64,000 nt of DNA. Origin: Tretioscincus oriximinensis. Lineage: Eukaryota > Chordata > Lepidosauria > Squamata > Gymnophthalmidae. Below, one piece after another: positions 1 through 8,675 of this stretch (positions within the stretch are counted from its first letter, which is position 1; each line of letters starts with the position of its first letter). Where the stretch lies: NCBI GenBank assembly GCA_022410635.1, contig JAJVDF010000231.1, forward strand, positions 674,694 through 738,693. The letters are read 5' to 3'. The position numbers and the translations under genes were made by a program. The notes below the pieces were generated by a model. That model had not been told where the DNA came from and did no database searches. It saw nothing but the letters and a program-made list of their open reading frames with translations.

Positions 1-58
1 TTGATTCCCTTCAGGTTGAGAAAAGCAGAGTATAAAAACCAACTCATCTTCTTTTGCA
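1..58 (+). mobile_element. 3' end of tRNA-derived SINE, family A
   Basis: The sequence shows the conserved tail shared by the SINEs of this window (CTTCAGGTTGAGAAAAGC, then GTATAAAAACC, then a CTTCTT-type end). The head of the element lies left of the window. It sits in an MTBP intron. Confidence 0.7.
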
Positions 59-466
59 AAGGGAAACTTGGAAAACCCACTTTTGGTTTAGATCATATGG
101 ATAGAAAATTGCTGTTCACTTCTGCAGCCATGTTTGTCCATTCTGAAAGTGAACTGAAAGGAGGTTAACATTTAGCAGTAACCAGAACTATGGCCTACAA
201 GTACACTGCTTGGAGCATTGCGATGAGCTCCAATTCCTAGTTGTAAATATACCTGATGTTAAGGTGGTGTAACCTTTGGAAGCCTCAGTAGGTGGCAGCA
301 CTTTTTAATCTTTGAAAGGTTCCAGCTAATAGGAGCACTTCTTAGTTCTGTTCTGCTATCTGTTGCTTTCAGCCTTATCCATCTAGGCTGATAGAAATGT
401 TGTCTTAGAATAGCATACGTGAGCTATGGAGCCTTTTGTCTGAAATGTGCCTCTATTTCCCCTAAG
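59..466 (+). other. MTBP: MTBP intron, partial
   Basis: This stretch precedes the first recognisable MTBP exon and ends in a pyrimidine-rich acceptor (CTATTTCCCCTAAG) at 453-466. I see no repeat or coding signal in it beyond the SINE tail at its left edge. Confidence 0.6.
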
Positions 467-580
467 ATGCTGAAGGAGGTGGTGACAAGAACCCTTGAGA
501 AGTCCGGTGTGGCTGAAGACCACAAGTGCTTTGCAACCTGCAGCCAGCGCCTGTTTGAGATATCCAAGTGTTACTTAAAG
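467..580 (+). CDS. MTBP: MTBP, third-from-last coding exon
   Basis: This exon encodes 38 residues of the C-terminal region of MDM2-binding protein, from MLKEVVTRTLEKSG to [12 protein letters not shown]. Human MTBP, as I remember it, has a closely similar stretch near its C-terminus (TLKK...ECF.[24 protein letters not shown]). The exon is bounded by an acceptor TTTCCCCTAAG ending at 466 and a donor AAG|GTACTT at 580/581. It is phase 0 at both ends and continues in frame into the exon at 4884. MTBP binds Treslin/TICRR and is needed for activation of replication origins; it was first found as an MDM2 partner. The C-terminal region has been reported to bind DNA. Earlier exons lie left of the window. 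The match is strong; the exact acceptor is inferred from the splice consensus and frame. Confidence 0.9.
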
Positions 581-941
581 GTACTTAAATTGTGGTCCTG
601 CTTTCCCACACTCAGAATAGCACATGATTCTGCTCGGTTGAAAAATGAGAAGGAAAAGTGGGCGATGCATCCAGTAAAATGCCCACAAGCTCCTTGTTTG
701 ATGCTTATGATCATAATTTTGCTTGAGGGGCGAAGTACTGTCTAGTCCCAGAGTGTGAAAAACGAGAGCAGTCTTCAAGGGTGCTGGTCGCTCACTAAGA
801 GCATGTAATGGGACCTTGAACAACGTGACTTACTCTTTGGCTAGCAGTTCCATAGGCAGAGCATGGCTTGCAAAACCACCCAAGGAAAGCTAATCTCAAC
901 ACACATGCTGGAGGGTGAGGCATTTCATCTATGTGAAGCTA

Positions 942-1063
942 TAGTGAGTTGATCTTATGGCTAGAGTGTCGGATTCTTTTCAGGTTGTCTCCTGGTTCGA
1001 TTTTACATTCCCCTATGAAGCCAGCTGGATGACCTTGGGCTAGTAGCAGTTCCTCAGAACTCT
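942..1063 (+). mobile_element. SINE family A, 5' part, split by a CR1
   Basis: The stretch shows the tRNA-like B-box region (CCTGGTTCGATTTTACATTC) followed by the family A body (GAAGCCAGCTGGATGACCTTGGGC, then CAGTTCCTCAGAACTCTC). The same element resumes at 1728 after a CR1 insertion. Confidence 0.8.
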
Positions 1064-1727
1064 CATAAGAACATAAGAAGAGCCATACTGGATCAGGCCA
1101 GAGCCCATCAAGTCCAGCATTCTGTGTCACACAGAGGCCCACCAGATACACCTGGGCAGTTCGAANAGAGGAAAGCAAAATATACCCCTGTTCATGACTC
1201 TCTGCAAATGGTATCTCAGGAGTCCTGCCTGTTGCTCCATCCCAGAGGCAACATCCAGACATCCATCCTAGTATCCATTTATACCNTTCATGACTCTCTG
1301 CAAATGGTATCTCAGGAGTCCTGCCTGTTGCTCCATCCCAGAGGCAACATCCAGACATCCATCCTAGTATCCATTTATACCCTTGGTGTCCATAAACCTG
1401 TCTAGTCCTGTCTTGAAGCTATCCAAGCTGTTAGCTACCACTACCTCTTCAGGAAGTAAATTCCATAAGCCGATGACCCTCTGGGTGAAAAAATACTTTC
1501 CTTTGTCTGTTCTCACTTTTCTACCCAACAGCTTTAAGGAGTGCCCTCTGGTCCTTGTGTTGTGTGATAGAGAAAACATTTTTTCTCTAGTCACCCTGTC
1601 CATCCCATGATTTTGTACACTTTAATCTGATCGCCTCTCAAATGTCACCTTTCGAGGCTGAAGAGGCCCAGACGTTGCAGCCTGACTTCATAAGGGAGGT
1701 GCTCCAGACCCTTGATAATTTTTGTTG
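1064..1727 (-). mobile_element. CR1-like LINE 3' part, inserted in a SINE
   Basis: Read on the minus strand, this encodes the conserved C-terminal end of a CR1-type ORF2: DRVTREKMFSLSHNTRTRGH at about 1603-1544, then a YFFTQRVIGLWNLLPEEV block, then the LINE 3' untranslated end with TTATGTTC at 1064-1080. The right edge reads into GGCAACAAAA on the minus strand, which other copies here also carry. The copy contains an exact 95-bp duplication around an N at 1286, described separately. It is 5' truncated and not functional. Confidence 0.85.
1191..1381. repeat. Exact 95-bp tandem duplication flanking an N
   Basis: Positions 1191-1285 and 1287-1381 are identical (both start TTCATGACTCTCTGCAAATG and end CATTTATACC) and are separated only by N at 1286. 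Other CR1 copies in the window carry this segment once. The likeliest explanation is an assembly join that left an overlap uncollapsed; a real tandem duplication is the alternative. Confidence 0.85.
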
Positions 1728-1843
1728 CCCCACCTTCTTCACAAGGTGTCTGTTGTGAAGAGGAGAACAGAAGGTTATGTAAACTGCTTTGAGTCCCTTG
1801 GGGTTGAGAAAAGAGGGGTGTAAAAACCTCCTCCTCTATTTCC
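1728..1843 (+). mobile_element. SINE family A, 3' part, after the CR1
   Basis: The element resumes with CCCCACCTTCTTCACAAGGT, a block found intact in other family A copies, and ends with the shared tail GAGTCCCTTGGGGTTGAGAA followed by CCTCCTCCTC. Together with 942-1063 it forms one nearly full SINE. Confidence 0.8.
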
Positions 1844-2313
1844 CATTCAGCTGCCCCGCAGTAGAGGTGAGTTTGCTGAAAAGAAAAACAAGTTCAAATG
1901 AATTCCCTGTGGAACTCCCGTACTCCAGGAAACCATTCTGTAGTTTCAAGAAATTGTGCTTACCTTGCAAGGCAGGAGATGGCACTGTTTATACTTATCA
2001 AAAAACTGGCAGTGACAGAGATTGTCTGTCAAGCGCGTGTCATTAAGATACGACTGTTATTTCTCACTTATTTGACATATAGGTTCTTTCTTCACCAGGC
2101 CTTACTCAAAATTTTCTTGTTACTGACCACAGACATTGAACAGAGTAGATCTTGATTTATATGATCTGTCCTTCAAATTAGAAAAGGCTCCATTTATGTA
2201 TCCATTTCCTATCAGATATTTAGATAATGGTACAACTCAGTCGTGGCCCTGCTCCACATCAGGCCCCGGTGTCTTTCTGATGGTCATGGATTCTGCCCTT
2301 TCTACACTGAGCC

Positions 2314-2430
2314 TTATTCCAGGATATATCTCAGAATAGGAGTTTGGCTTCTGCATGCTAGTGAGACCTGCCATAGTTCCCATCAGCGTGCAGAAGTCAG
2401 ATCCCGAGTTTGAGGTACATCCTGGAATAA
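2314..2430. mobile_element. Short MITE-like element, copy 1
   Basis: The ends are inverted repeats: TTATTCCAGGATATATCTCA at the left, and TGAGGTACATCCTGGAATAA at the right, matching over 18 of 20 positions when folded. The interior shares ACTATGGCAGG (in reverse complement) with copies at 20.6 kb and 62.1 kb. No clear target duplication was found. The family is unnamed to me. Confidence 0.5.
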
Positions 2431-2488
2431 CAGTCAGTGCAGAAAAGCTGTGCTTGCTTTTCTCAGTTTTTGAAGAAGAGTTGTTTTT

Positions 2489-2683
2489 TGTACTCCACTT
2501 TTCTTAACCCAAAGGCAAAAGGCTTACATAGCCTTCGGTTCTTCTCTTTACAACAGACACCTTGGGCTGAGAGAGCTCTGCGGAACTGTGGCTAGTTGGC
2601 TTTTGTGGAGAATTGAACCAGGAGACGTCCAGTTAAGAGCCTGATCCTCTAACCACTACACCGGACNGGCTCTTTATTTTTGG
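2489..2683 (-). mobile_element. SINE family A, reverse orientation
   Basis: In reverse, the sequence has the family A body. It ends at its tRNA-like head with AACCACTACACCGGAC, the reverse complement of the A-box region. One N lies at 2667. Confidence 0.8.
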
Positions 2684-3033
2684 ATTTATGTCTAGAAATA
2701 AAATGTTGGTATTAAATACAGATTTTCTACAGAATTGCTTTACCATGTTAATGGTTTTCACGTAAACCAAGCAGCATCAACAAAAAACAGCGGCAGTTTT
2801 CCCTTTATATGAGCATCTTCCAAAGTTAAAATTCTGCAGTTGTGATAAGAATCAAAGTTTTTAATTTGTTTGGCCATATAGATTTCCATCAATGCTTTAT
2901 TAGGCTACTAAGAGATCTATTTAAAGGGGGCTGAATATGAAAGGGCATACAGGCTCTGAGTGCAGCTTCAGTGTTCTAAGTTACTCTGCTTTACATCTCA
3001 GTAGTTCAGTGACAGTCCATTTTTCCTTGTATA

Positions 3034-3271
3034 ATATGCTTACATAAGAATATAAGAGGAGCCCTGCTGAATGGGGCCAGAGCCCATCTAGTTCAGCATT
3101 CTGCCTCACAGAGGCCCACCAATTGCACCTGGACAGTCTGAACAGAAGAAGGCAAAATCTGCCCCTGTTCTTGACTCCTTGCAAACGGCATTTCAGGAGC
3201 CCTGCCTGTTGTTCCATCCTGAAGGCAGCATCCAGGCATCCATCCTGGTAGTCATTTATACCCTTGGTGTC
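3034..3271 (-). mobile_element. CR1-like LINE 3' end, part 1 (split by solo LTR)
   Basis: On the minus strand this is the CR1 3' untranslated end: TTATGTAAG at the 3' edge, then GGCTCTGGCCCCATTCAGCA and the GGAGTCAAGAACAGG block. The same element resumes at 4192 after a 920-bp insertion, and GTGTC is present on both sides. Confidence 0.85.
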
Positions 3272-3439
3272 TGTGGTGTTTGAATGGTTTGGGACCTTTA
3301 TTTTATTTAAAGGGCTTAGGTTTGTATTTTATTTTCCGGGTTTAATCCAAGGGAGAAGCCCAAGAGAGGGTGTGTGGCTTGCTCTCTGCCCAGATGGGAG
3401 GGTACCTAATCCCGTCCCAGAGGTGGAGTACCTAATCTT

Positions 3440-3590
3440 GGCTGACCAATTGACCCCTTTGGGGGGTGGGGGTGAAAACCCGGTTTTGGGGTGCCTCCCG
3501 TTTTTTTTTCCTCAGCAAAAAACAGGAGGCACCCTAAAACTGGGTTTTCAACCCCACCCCCTCAACAAAAAAGGGGTCATCTGGTCAGCC
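3440..3590. mobile_element. Fold-back (palindromic) element, copy 1
   Basis: The two halves are imperfect inverted repeats about 70 bp long. The left arm starts GGCTGACCAATTGACCCC, and the right arm ends GGGGTCATCTGGTCAGCC. Both arms carry a CGGTTTTGGGGTGCCTCC-like core. Flanks TACCTAATC and TACCTGATC (8 of 9 matching) may be a target duplication, which would fit hAT or Mutator-like insertion. A second copy lies at 24.87 kb. There is no coding capacity. Confidence 0.7.
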
Positions 3591-3616
3591 TACCTGATCA
3601 GACGGCAGGCTGGGCC

Positions 3617-3622
3617 TATAAA
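3617..3622 (+). promoter_or_regulatory. TATA box in solo LTR
   Basis: TATAAA lies 280 bp upstream of the LTR polyadenylation signal. The spacing fits a U3 promoter followed by an R region. Activity is inferred only from position. Confidence 0.45.
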
Positions 3623-3896
3623 GCTAGCCCTGCCCATTGCCTGAGGCCCTTTCTCTGAAAGACTTGGAGCCTGAGGAAGCTCTGAGTGGGAGGGGACCGT
3701 CTCAATAGATCCTGCCTTGCGTGGAGTGGGAGTGAGGGACGTTAATAGGCACAGAGAGAGAAGCCTTGCAGTGAGGTCCTTCGTGATTGGATGCTCATGG
3801 GCTTAGGGACTTCTGCTCCTGAGGGTGGTGTGTGATTCTACCCCGAGTTCTATTATTCTTTTATTTCCAAACCACTTTAATCCTGTTGTGTTCTAC

Positions 3897-3902
3897 AATA
3901 AA
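3897..3902 (+). terminator. Polyadenylation signal in solo LTR
   Basis: AATAAA is followed by a T-rich stretch (CTTGTTCATTTTTG). In the LTR layout it would mark the end of R. If used, it would truncate MTBP transcripts, but nothing in the sequence shows that it is used. Confidence 0.5.
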
Positions 3903-4191
3903 CTTGTTCATTTTTGAAACCTATATTTTACCTCAGAATCCTTTTCATTAGTTAAGTGTGTGGAAGGCTGGCAATAAAGTCTTCACCCACTGTGTGTTGG
4001 GGTTAGTAGGCCTTCCCAGTGCCAAGCAGCAGAAGGGAGGGAAGTGCCTGTAGCCGCCTGGAGACTTGTGTGGAGTCCCAGCAGCTGAGGTTGACCACAG
4101 CAGACCTTGGTAACCTGTAGCTTGGGTCAGCGTCCATGCCCCAGCAGGTGCTCAGGTGGAGCAGAAGGCCCGGGTGGGGGTGGATGCCCCA

Positions 4192-4300
4192 GTGTCCATA
4201 AACTTGTCTAGTCCTGTCTTAAAGCAATCCAGGCTACTAACTTCCACCACCTCTTCTGGAAGTAAATTCCACAGGCTGATTACCCTCTGGCTGAAAAAGT
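4192..4300 (-). mobile_element. CR1-like LINE, part 2 (after solo LTR)
   Basis: The CR1 continues with GTGTCCATAAACTTGTCTAG and encodes, on the minus strand, the block YFFSQRVISLWNLLPEEVVE (about 4302-4243). The homology stops at about 4300. Confidence 0.8.
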
Positions 4301-4883
4301 ACATAAACGTGGGAATAAATGCANATAGGGCAATTTCTTGAGAATGTAAATTTGGGTGAATTTGGGTTTGCTCATACTTCATGATCTGCATTGTTCAGTG
4401 GGTGGGCTAAAAGGGACGTGCTAAGATCACCTCTTTTGCACTCTGTTTCCTGCCAATTCATTTTTAGATTCTTACTGCAAAGACTTTCACCTTATTNTGA
4501 AGCTGTTCCTCCTGATTCTCTAACCTGTGGGATCTTATCTCTCCCCACACTTTCCAATTTGCTGTTTTGCCAATGACATCATATTACTGCTCCTGGCATG
4601 TTGATTTCATTAGATGCTCCTATTTCCAAGTTTGGGAGTTGCACTAACTGACCCGATAGATCAAAGTGAAGAGGATTATGAGCAAGAAAAAGTGCTTGGA
4701 CATTGTACACAGAGGAATAAAATATGACAAATAGTCAGTTCTTGGCAAGCTGGTTTTGCAATATTAAAATTTAATTATGCCCAGGTTAGTTTTTACTGCG
4801 ATCATTTTGCTGTTATTGTAGTGGTTTATCTGGATTGCTGTAAGTGCTGAGACTGGTAGGCTATATTTTGTTTTATTTTTTAG

Positions 4884-4949
4884 GATCTGAAAACATCTAG
4901 GGGTCTCTTTGATGAAATGAAGAAAGCTGCAAACAGCAATGTTAAGCAG
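4884..4949 (+). CDS. MTBP: MTBP, penultimate coding exon
   Basis: The exon encodes 22 residues, [20 protein letters not shown] plus KQ. It directly continues the ISKCYLK end of the previous exon, as in human MTBP where ...[17 protein letters not shown] is contiguous from memory. The acceptor is TTTTATTTTTTAG ending at 4883, and the donor is CAG|GTAACT at 4949/4950. Both boundaries are phase 0. The segment is predicted helical and belongs to the conserved C-terminal domain of MTBP. The conserved DLKTSRGLF motif makes this identification firm despite the small size. Confidence 0.93.
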
Positions 4950-5189
4950 GTAACTGGTTTTTTTTAATGTTCTGTGTACCATTAAAATTTAAATTATGTT
5001 TCCCTCAGTTGTCTTCTGCTACTTGACAATACCCCAAAACAATTAATGGACTCCTCTCTGCCATGTCCCCCTTCTTATCCAGTCAGGACTCTGATGAGGC
5101 AGACCCTGCTGGACTTGAGCCTCTGTCCATCCTATCTGTCAGCCTATCAGAAGTCTCTGAGCTGCAGGCAGGGGCTTCTTTTGAGACCA

Positions 5190-5451
5190 TAGCTGAGGGA
5201 GGAATCCACACACTGGTAATTTCCAGTTTGGTCTATTGCAATGCACTCTGTGTGGGGCTGCCCTTGTAAACAGTTTGGAAACAGCAGCTGGTGCACAACA
5301 CAGCAGCTACATTGCTGGCCGGAACAATTGGTCTTAAAAGAGTTGCATAGGCTGCCAATTTGCTACTAAGCCCAATTCATAGTATTAACTCTTAACCTAT
5401 AAGGCCCTAAGTAACTTGGGCCCCTAATATCTAAAGGAATGCCTTCTCCCA
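5190..5451 (+). mobile_element. L2-like LINE ORF2 C-terminal part, upstream half
   Basis: The sequence matches the better preserved copy at 12.7-13.4 kb: a block encoding LVYCNALCVGLPL, then an AARL-type stretch, and the GGCTGCCAATTTGCTACTAA block (ELHWLPIRY-like in the other copy), with several stops. A SINE inserts at about 5452 and the LINE resumes after 5742. Confidence 0.7.
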
Positions 5452-5742
5452 AATGGCTCAGTCACTAAGTGCCGGTCTTTCATCTGATCTGGTTTCAAGG
5501 CTCTATGTCAGATGTGGAGAGGGGTGAGGCCCTTCTACTAGCCTGCAGATCTAGCAAACTCAGCTGTTCAAAAGAAATATAGATTTGTAATGTTCATTTC
5601 AATTAGATAAATGAATACCATGATTAACCTGGTGGGGAAGATAGAACAAGGTGTAAGTGCCTTCAGGCAAAAATTACCCTTGCTCTGAGTCCCTTGGGAT
5701 GAAAAGGGTGGGGTATAAAGAACAGACTCTTCTTCTTTTCCC
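5452..5742 (+). mobile_element. SINE family B, full length, inserted in L2-like LINE
   Basis: The element begins with a tRNA-like head (AATGGCTCAGTCACTAAGTG, then a B-box-like GGTTTCAAGGCTC). The family B body follows, with the CCTTCTACTAGCCTGCAG block and GATTAACCTGGTGGGGAAG. It ends with the tail GAGTCCCTTGGGATGAAAAG and TCTTCTTCTTTT. It is one of the most complete copies here. Confidence 0.85.
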
Positions 5743-6035
5743 ATAACAACCTGTTGTGTCTTAAGATCTGAGAGGAGCCTTCCTGTCTGTATCAGCTCCC
5801 TCAGTGGCAAAGAGGGTGAGGACTTGGAATAATACGTTCTCTGTCTATCACCATCTCTGTGCGTATTCAGAAAACGCTTGAAGACGCCCCTCGTTAGCCT
5901 GGCCTTTGGCTGAAAAAACCGCTCTCACTTTTCTACATTTAGGTGTGACTGTTAATATGTTAATTTGAGCTTTTATTGTTAACAGCCCTTCGGGTATAGG
6001 GCAGTATAGAAGTGTAAATAAATAAAATAATAAGT
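5743..6035 (+). mobile_element. L2-like LINE, downstream half and 3' end
   Basis: After the SINE the LINE continues with CAGCTCCCTCAGTGGCAAAG. A region matching the FRRSLKTHLFYLAFG-coding segment of the 13.2-kb copy follows (AGACGCCCCTCGTTAGCCTG at 5883-5902). It ends with the L2 3' end, CCCTTCGGGTATAGGGCAGT and AAATAAATAAAATAA. Confidence 0.75.
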
Positions 6036-6911
6036 AAGTGATAGGAACAGGTTGATATACGAGATTTTGCAATTCACAAAAAGGAGAAACAAGCACAGAA
6101 AAGGTTAACGAGGGCAGGTGAAAGACCTCATATGATGAGACACACCCAGGTTGCAGCTGCTATAAATAAGCTGGAAGCTCCATAGGAGATTGTAGCTAAC
6201 GACTGATCCAGATCTGCTTGTTTTATGTCTCAGTTGTAGTTCCTTGTAGTGTTTCATTTTCATGGTGTGTTGTTAAACACCACTTTGGTCTACATATCTA
6301 AGTCTCAAGATTCCGTTAATTATGTTGCCCGTTCTCCAAGCCACTTTTATTAATACTCTATATGTGAAGTAAAAGGAGTTTCTGTTCTTAATTATCCTTG
6401 TGCATGAAACAAGACAATCTGTGTGGTAATATGTGAACTTGTGGCTTGATCAGCAGGGCTCTTCACACATTCCTATCAAATTATTGCCGGATAGGTGTAT
6501 CAGTAACTGCTAGAACAAATTCCTAGATAATGCATCAGGTTAGAAAGAGACAGAATGTAAAAATCCATTTTCAGGAAGTTGAAAAGAAAAGACGCTTTTG
6601 CCTTTGGTCTGTTTGAGATGCCCGAAGGAAATGCTAGGCCACCATAGGCTACTGAGTGAGGCAGGGTACTGGGTTAGCCATGCTATCCTCCTCTCGCATT
6701 CTTATTTCTTGAAAGAGATTATATGGATGTATTCATGCATTCGTCACACGGTGGGGTTGATTCATTGGGGCCAAACAAGGTTGTTAACTCCTGAAGGACT
6801 TTGGGTGGTAAGAAAATAAGTCTTTAAATTTGATCCAGCAATGCACATTGTATTTCCATGGTTCATGGGATCATCTCTAATTCAAAGTCATTTCTTGACA
6901 TATATTCACAG

Positions 6912-6950
6912 GTCATTGAGTGGGTTTTGGAAAAGACAAAGGAGAAGTGA
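6912..6950 (+). CDS. MTBP: MTBP, last coding exon with stop codon
   Basis: The exon encodes VIEWVLEKTKEK followed by TGA at 6948-6950. Human MTBP, from memory, ends with VIEWVLEKTSKK or a near variant. The acceptor TATATTCACAG ends at 6911, and the phase (0) matches the donor at 4949. The three MTBP exons in the window supply 72 C-terminal residues. The 3' untranslated region follows directly. Confidence 0.92.
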   Translation, partial: VIEWVLEKTKEK

Positions 6951-7228
6951 TGCCTGAGGAGTTCTTGCTGTTCTGTGGCAGTTCTTCTAGAACCAACCCA
7001 GCCTTTAAGTAGGCTGCTCTCGGAATGTCTTAAGAGTTGATGCGCCTCAAACTAACATCCTGAGTGTGACACACCTGAAGGTCTGTAATGTTATATTGGA
7101 CTGATCTAAATATATTTATGTACAAATAGATATTTATTATGTCAAGGACACAATGAACCATCTGATTACTTTTGTGCATGGCTTGTACAGGTTTTTGTCT
7201 GGGGTAATAAAGCCATTTTTTAAGGATC
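6951..7228 (+). other. MTBP: MTBP 3' untranslated region (predicted)
   Basis: The region runs from the stop codon to about 17 bases past AATAAA at 7206-7211. No repeat is visible in it. The cleavage position is an estimate from the usual 10-30 base spacing. Confidence 0.65.
7206..7211 (+). terminator. MTBP: MTBP polyadenylation signal
   Basis: AATAAA lies 256 bases after the MTBP stop and is followed by GCCATTTTTTAAGG, a T-rich downstream stretch. It is the first canonical signal after the stop. Confidence 0.7.
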
Positions 7229-8660
7229 GGCTCTTGCGTTACTTTGCACATGATTGTGAAGATTTTAAACACAATATTTATGGTATTAAAAAAACCCATT
7301 AAAATTACCTTGCACCACACTCTTTACAGTCATCTACCAGTAGTACCACGTAATCTACTTAGATTTCAGTATTTAACCTCTGCATGTAGATTTTATTTTG
7401 TCCCTTGGTACATAGGAATTTCCACCCTGAAGACCATCCAAACATTATTCCAGAGTACACTGTTTCGTTATGGGTTGAGCGGTCATTTGAGGTACAGCAC
7501 AAAACCAACATTTAATGCACCAGGCTCAGGCTCAAAATGGATCTCTTTTTCCTTAGTGGGACTGAATTGTGTTAGTTTCTGAGCTAGTTGAGGGTTTTAA
7601 CTGGGGGAAAATGCTGTGATGGCAGTTTATGTTTTTGTTTTCAAGCCGTAGCTCAACCAGTGTCTTCCAATTAAAAACTTCTCTTTATATCCCCTTTTTA
7701 TGTGTGTGTAACTCACACTGGTATTGAGCATAGAAGTTTTACTTTTAAAAGAGCGTTTAAAAGTAAAGGCAAGATACTGGTCATTTTTGCGCTTGAATTG
7801 TGGGAAATGCTCACAAAACTAGCTCAGCACTACCAGAAACAGGATGCTGCTGCTGCTGTTGATGATGGAGAAGAAGAAAAAGAAGAAGAATCTGAGTTTT
7901 ACAGCCAACCCTTCTCAACTGAAGGGACTCAGAATGGCTTATAAGATTAGTTTTCACCTGAAGCTTACATTTATTTTATCTTCTCCACATTTGTGGCAGT
8001 ACCCATTCATCCAGTTGGAGTGCTTTTGCAAAGTGCTTTTGAATAGCTGGGTTGGCTAAAGTAGAGGTCAGTAGAGGGCACTCACGGGCTTCGAGAACAG
8101 ACCTCTCTTAACCTCCGTGCCAATTGTGCTTCAAAAGAGCAGTGCAGATGGGAAACTTCTGGGTTCTGCATCCCAACCTGCCTTACCTCATGCCGTTTAT
8201 GTGTCGTTACCTCACCCAACTACTGGGTGTCCCAACATCCTGGATGCAGAACCTGGAATGTGGCCATTTGTGCACACATTGATTCTGGGACTGGAATTGC
8301 CCAACAGGTCTGGCTATCAGCATCTTCACAGACCATTTTGTTCAGGCTAGTGTAGATTCAGTCATGAAATCTAAATAGTGTTGTTTTGTGTTCTACCTTT
8401 GGCCAGGTATAATTTAAACACAATCCCATAGGCATTAGTAGGTGGAGAATAAATTGTTTTCTCCAATATCCCNGGGTACTGGTATTAGAGAGTTGTAGCC
8501 TTCATTACCTGCCGGTTGCTTAGTTAGGGAATTCTCTGCATACGCCGTGTGCCTAATCCCTTACTCATTTTTATGTCACTGAAGAGCAGAAACATTGTTT
8601 TTCCATTTGCAACCCTGCTCGTTTCCACCACATAAAATAGCACCTCACGAAACTGCAATA
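7229..8660. other. Intergenic region between convergent MTBP and SNTB1
   Basis: About 1.4 kb separates the predicted ends of the two genes. It holds one reverse family B SINE (7862-8130). I see no gene, promoter or structured RNA in the rest. The right boundary depends on the true SNTB1 polyadenylation site. Confidence 0.5.
7862..8130 (-). mobile_element. SINE family B, reverse orientation
   Basis: The (GAA)n-rich start at 7868-7893 is the reverse of the (TTC)n tail. The conserved tail and body follow (CAACTGAAGGGACTCAGAAT, GAATAGCTGGGTTGGCTAAA). It ends at the tRNA-like head with AACCTCCGTGCCAATTGTGC. Confidence 0.85.
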
Positions 8661-8663
8661 CAT

Positions 8664-8675
8664 GAAATTTTTATT
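8664..8675 (-). terminator. SNTB1: Candidate distal SNTB1 polyadenylation signal
   Basis: The plus-strand TTTTTATTAAAT gives a minus-strand AATAAA in an A/T-rich context. It is the last canonical signal before the repeat-containing intergenic stretch. The assignment is inference. Confidence 0.4.

Larger units (their letters stand above)
3272..4191 (+). mobile_element. Solo LTR of an LTR retrotransposon or endogenous retrovirus
   Basis: The 920-bp segment begins TGTGGTGTTTG and ends GATGCCCCA, the TG...CA ends typical of LTRs. It is flanked by a 5-bp duplication within a CR1. It has a TATAAA at 3617-3622 and an AATAAA at 3897-3902, which fits a U3-R-U5 layout on the plus strand. No internal gag, pol or env sequence is present, so it is probably the product of LTR-LTR recombination. 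A fold-back element sits inside the putative U3 (3440-3590). Class is uncertain; a 5-bp duplication is compatible with several LTR groups. Confidence 0.75.
3267..4196. repeat. 5-bp target site duplication of solo LTR
   Basis: GTGTC occurs at 3267-3271 and again at 4192-4196, immediately outside a segment that begins TG and ends CA. An uninterrupted CR1 copy at 1381-1395 reads CTTGGTGTCCATAAA, with GTGTC once, which shows the empty site directly. Confidence 0.85.
581..4883 (+). other. MTBP: MTBP penultimate intron; repeat-rich
   Basis: About 4.3 kb between two MTBP exons. It holds a SINE split by a CR1 (942-1843), a 117-bp MITE-like element (2314-2430), a reverse SINE (2489-2683), and a CR1 interrupted by a solo LTR (3034-4300). 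Stretches 581-941, 1844-2313, 2684-3033 and 4301-4883 show nothing I can classify. It ends with a good acceptor, TTTTATTTTTTAG, at 4883. Confidence 0.75.
4950..6911 (+). other. MTBP: MTBP last intron
   Basis: About 2 kb between the last two MTBP coding exons. It contains an L2-like LINE (5190-6035) interrupted by a full-length family B SINE (5452-5742). Positions 5063-5189 are open in one frame but match nothing I know. Positions 6036-6911 hold no feature I can identify. The acceptor is TATATTCACAG at 6911. Confidence 0.75.

Noticed and set aside
5063..5190. Short open frame starting SSQDSDEADPAGLEPLS as a possible MTBP alternative exon
   Set aside because: It lacks a plausible acceptor and donor at matching phase and runs directly into an L2-like LINE, so it is more likely part of a decayed repeat.
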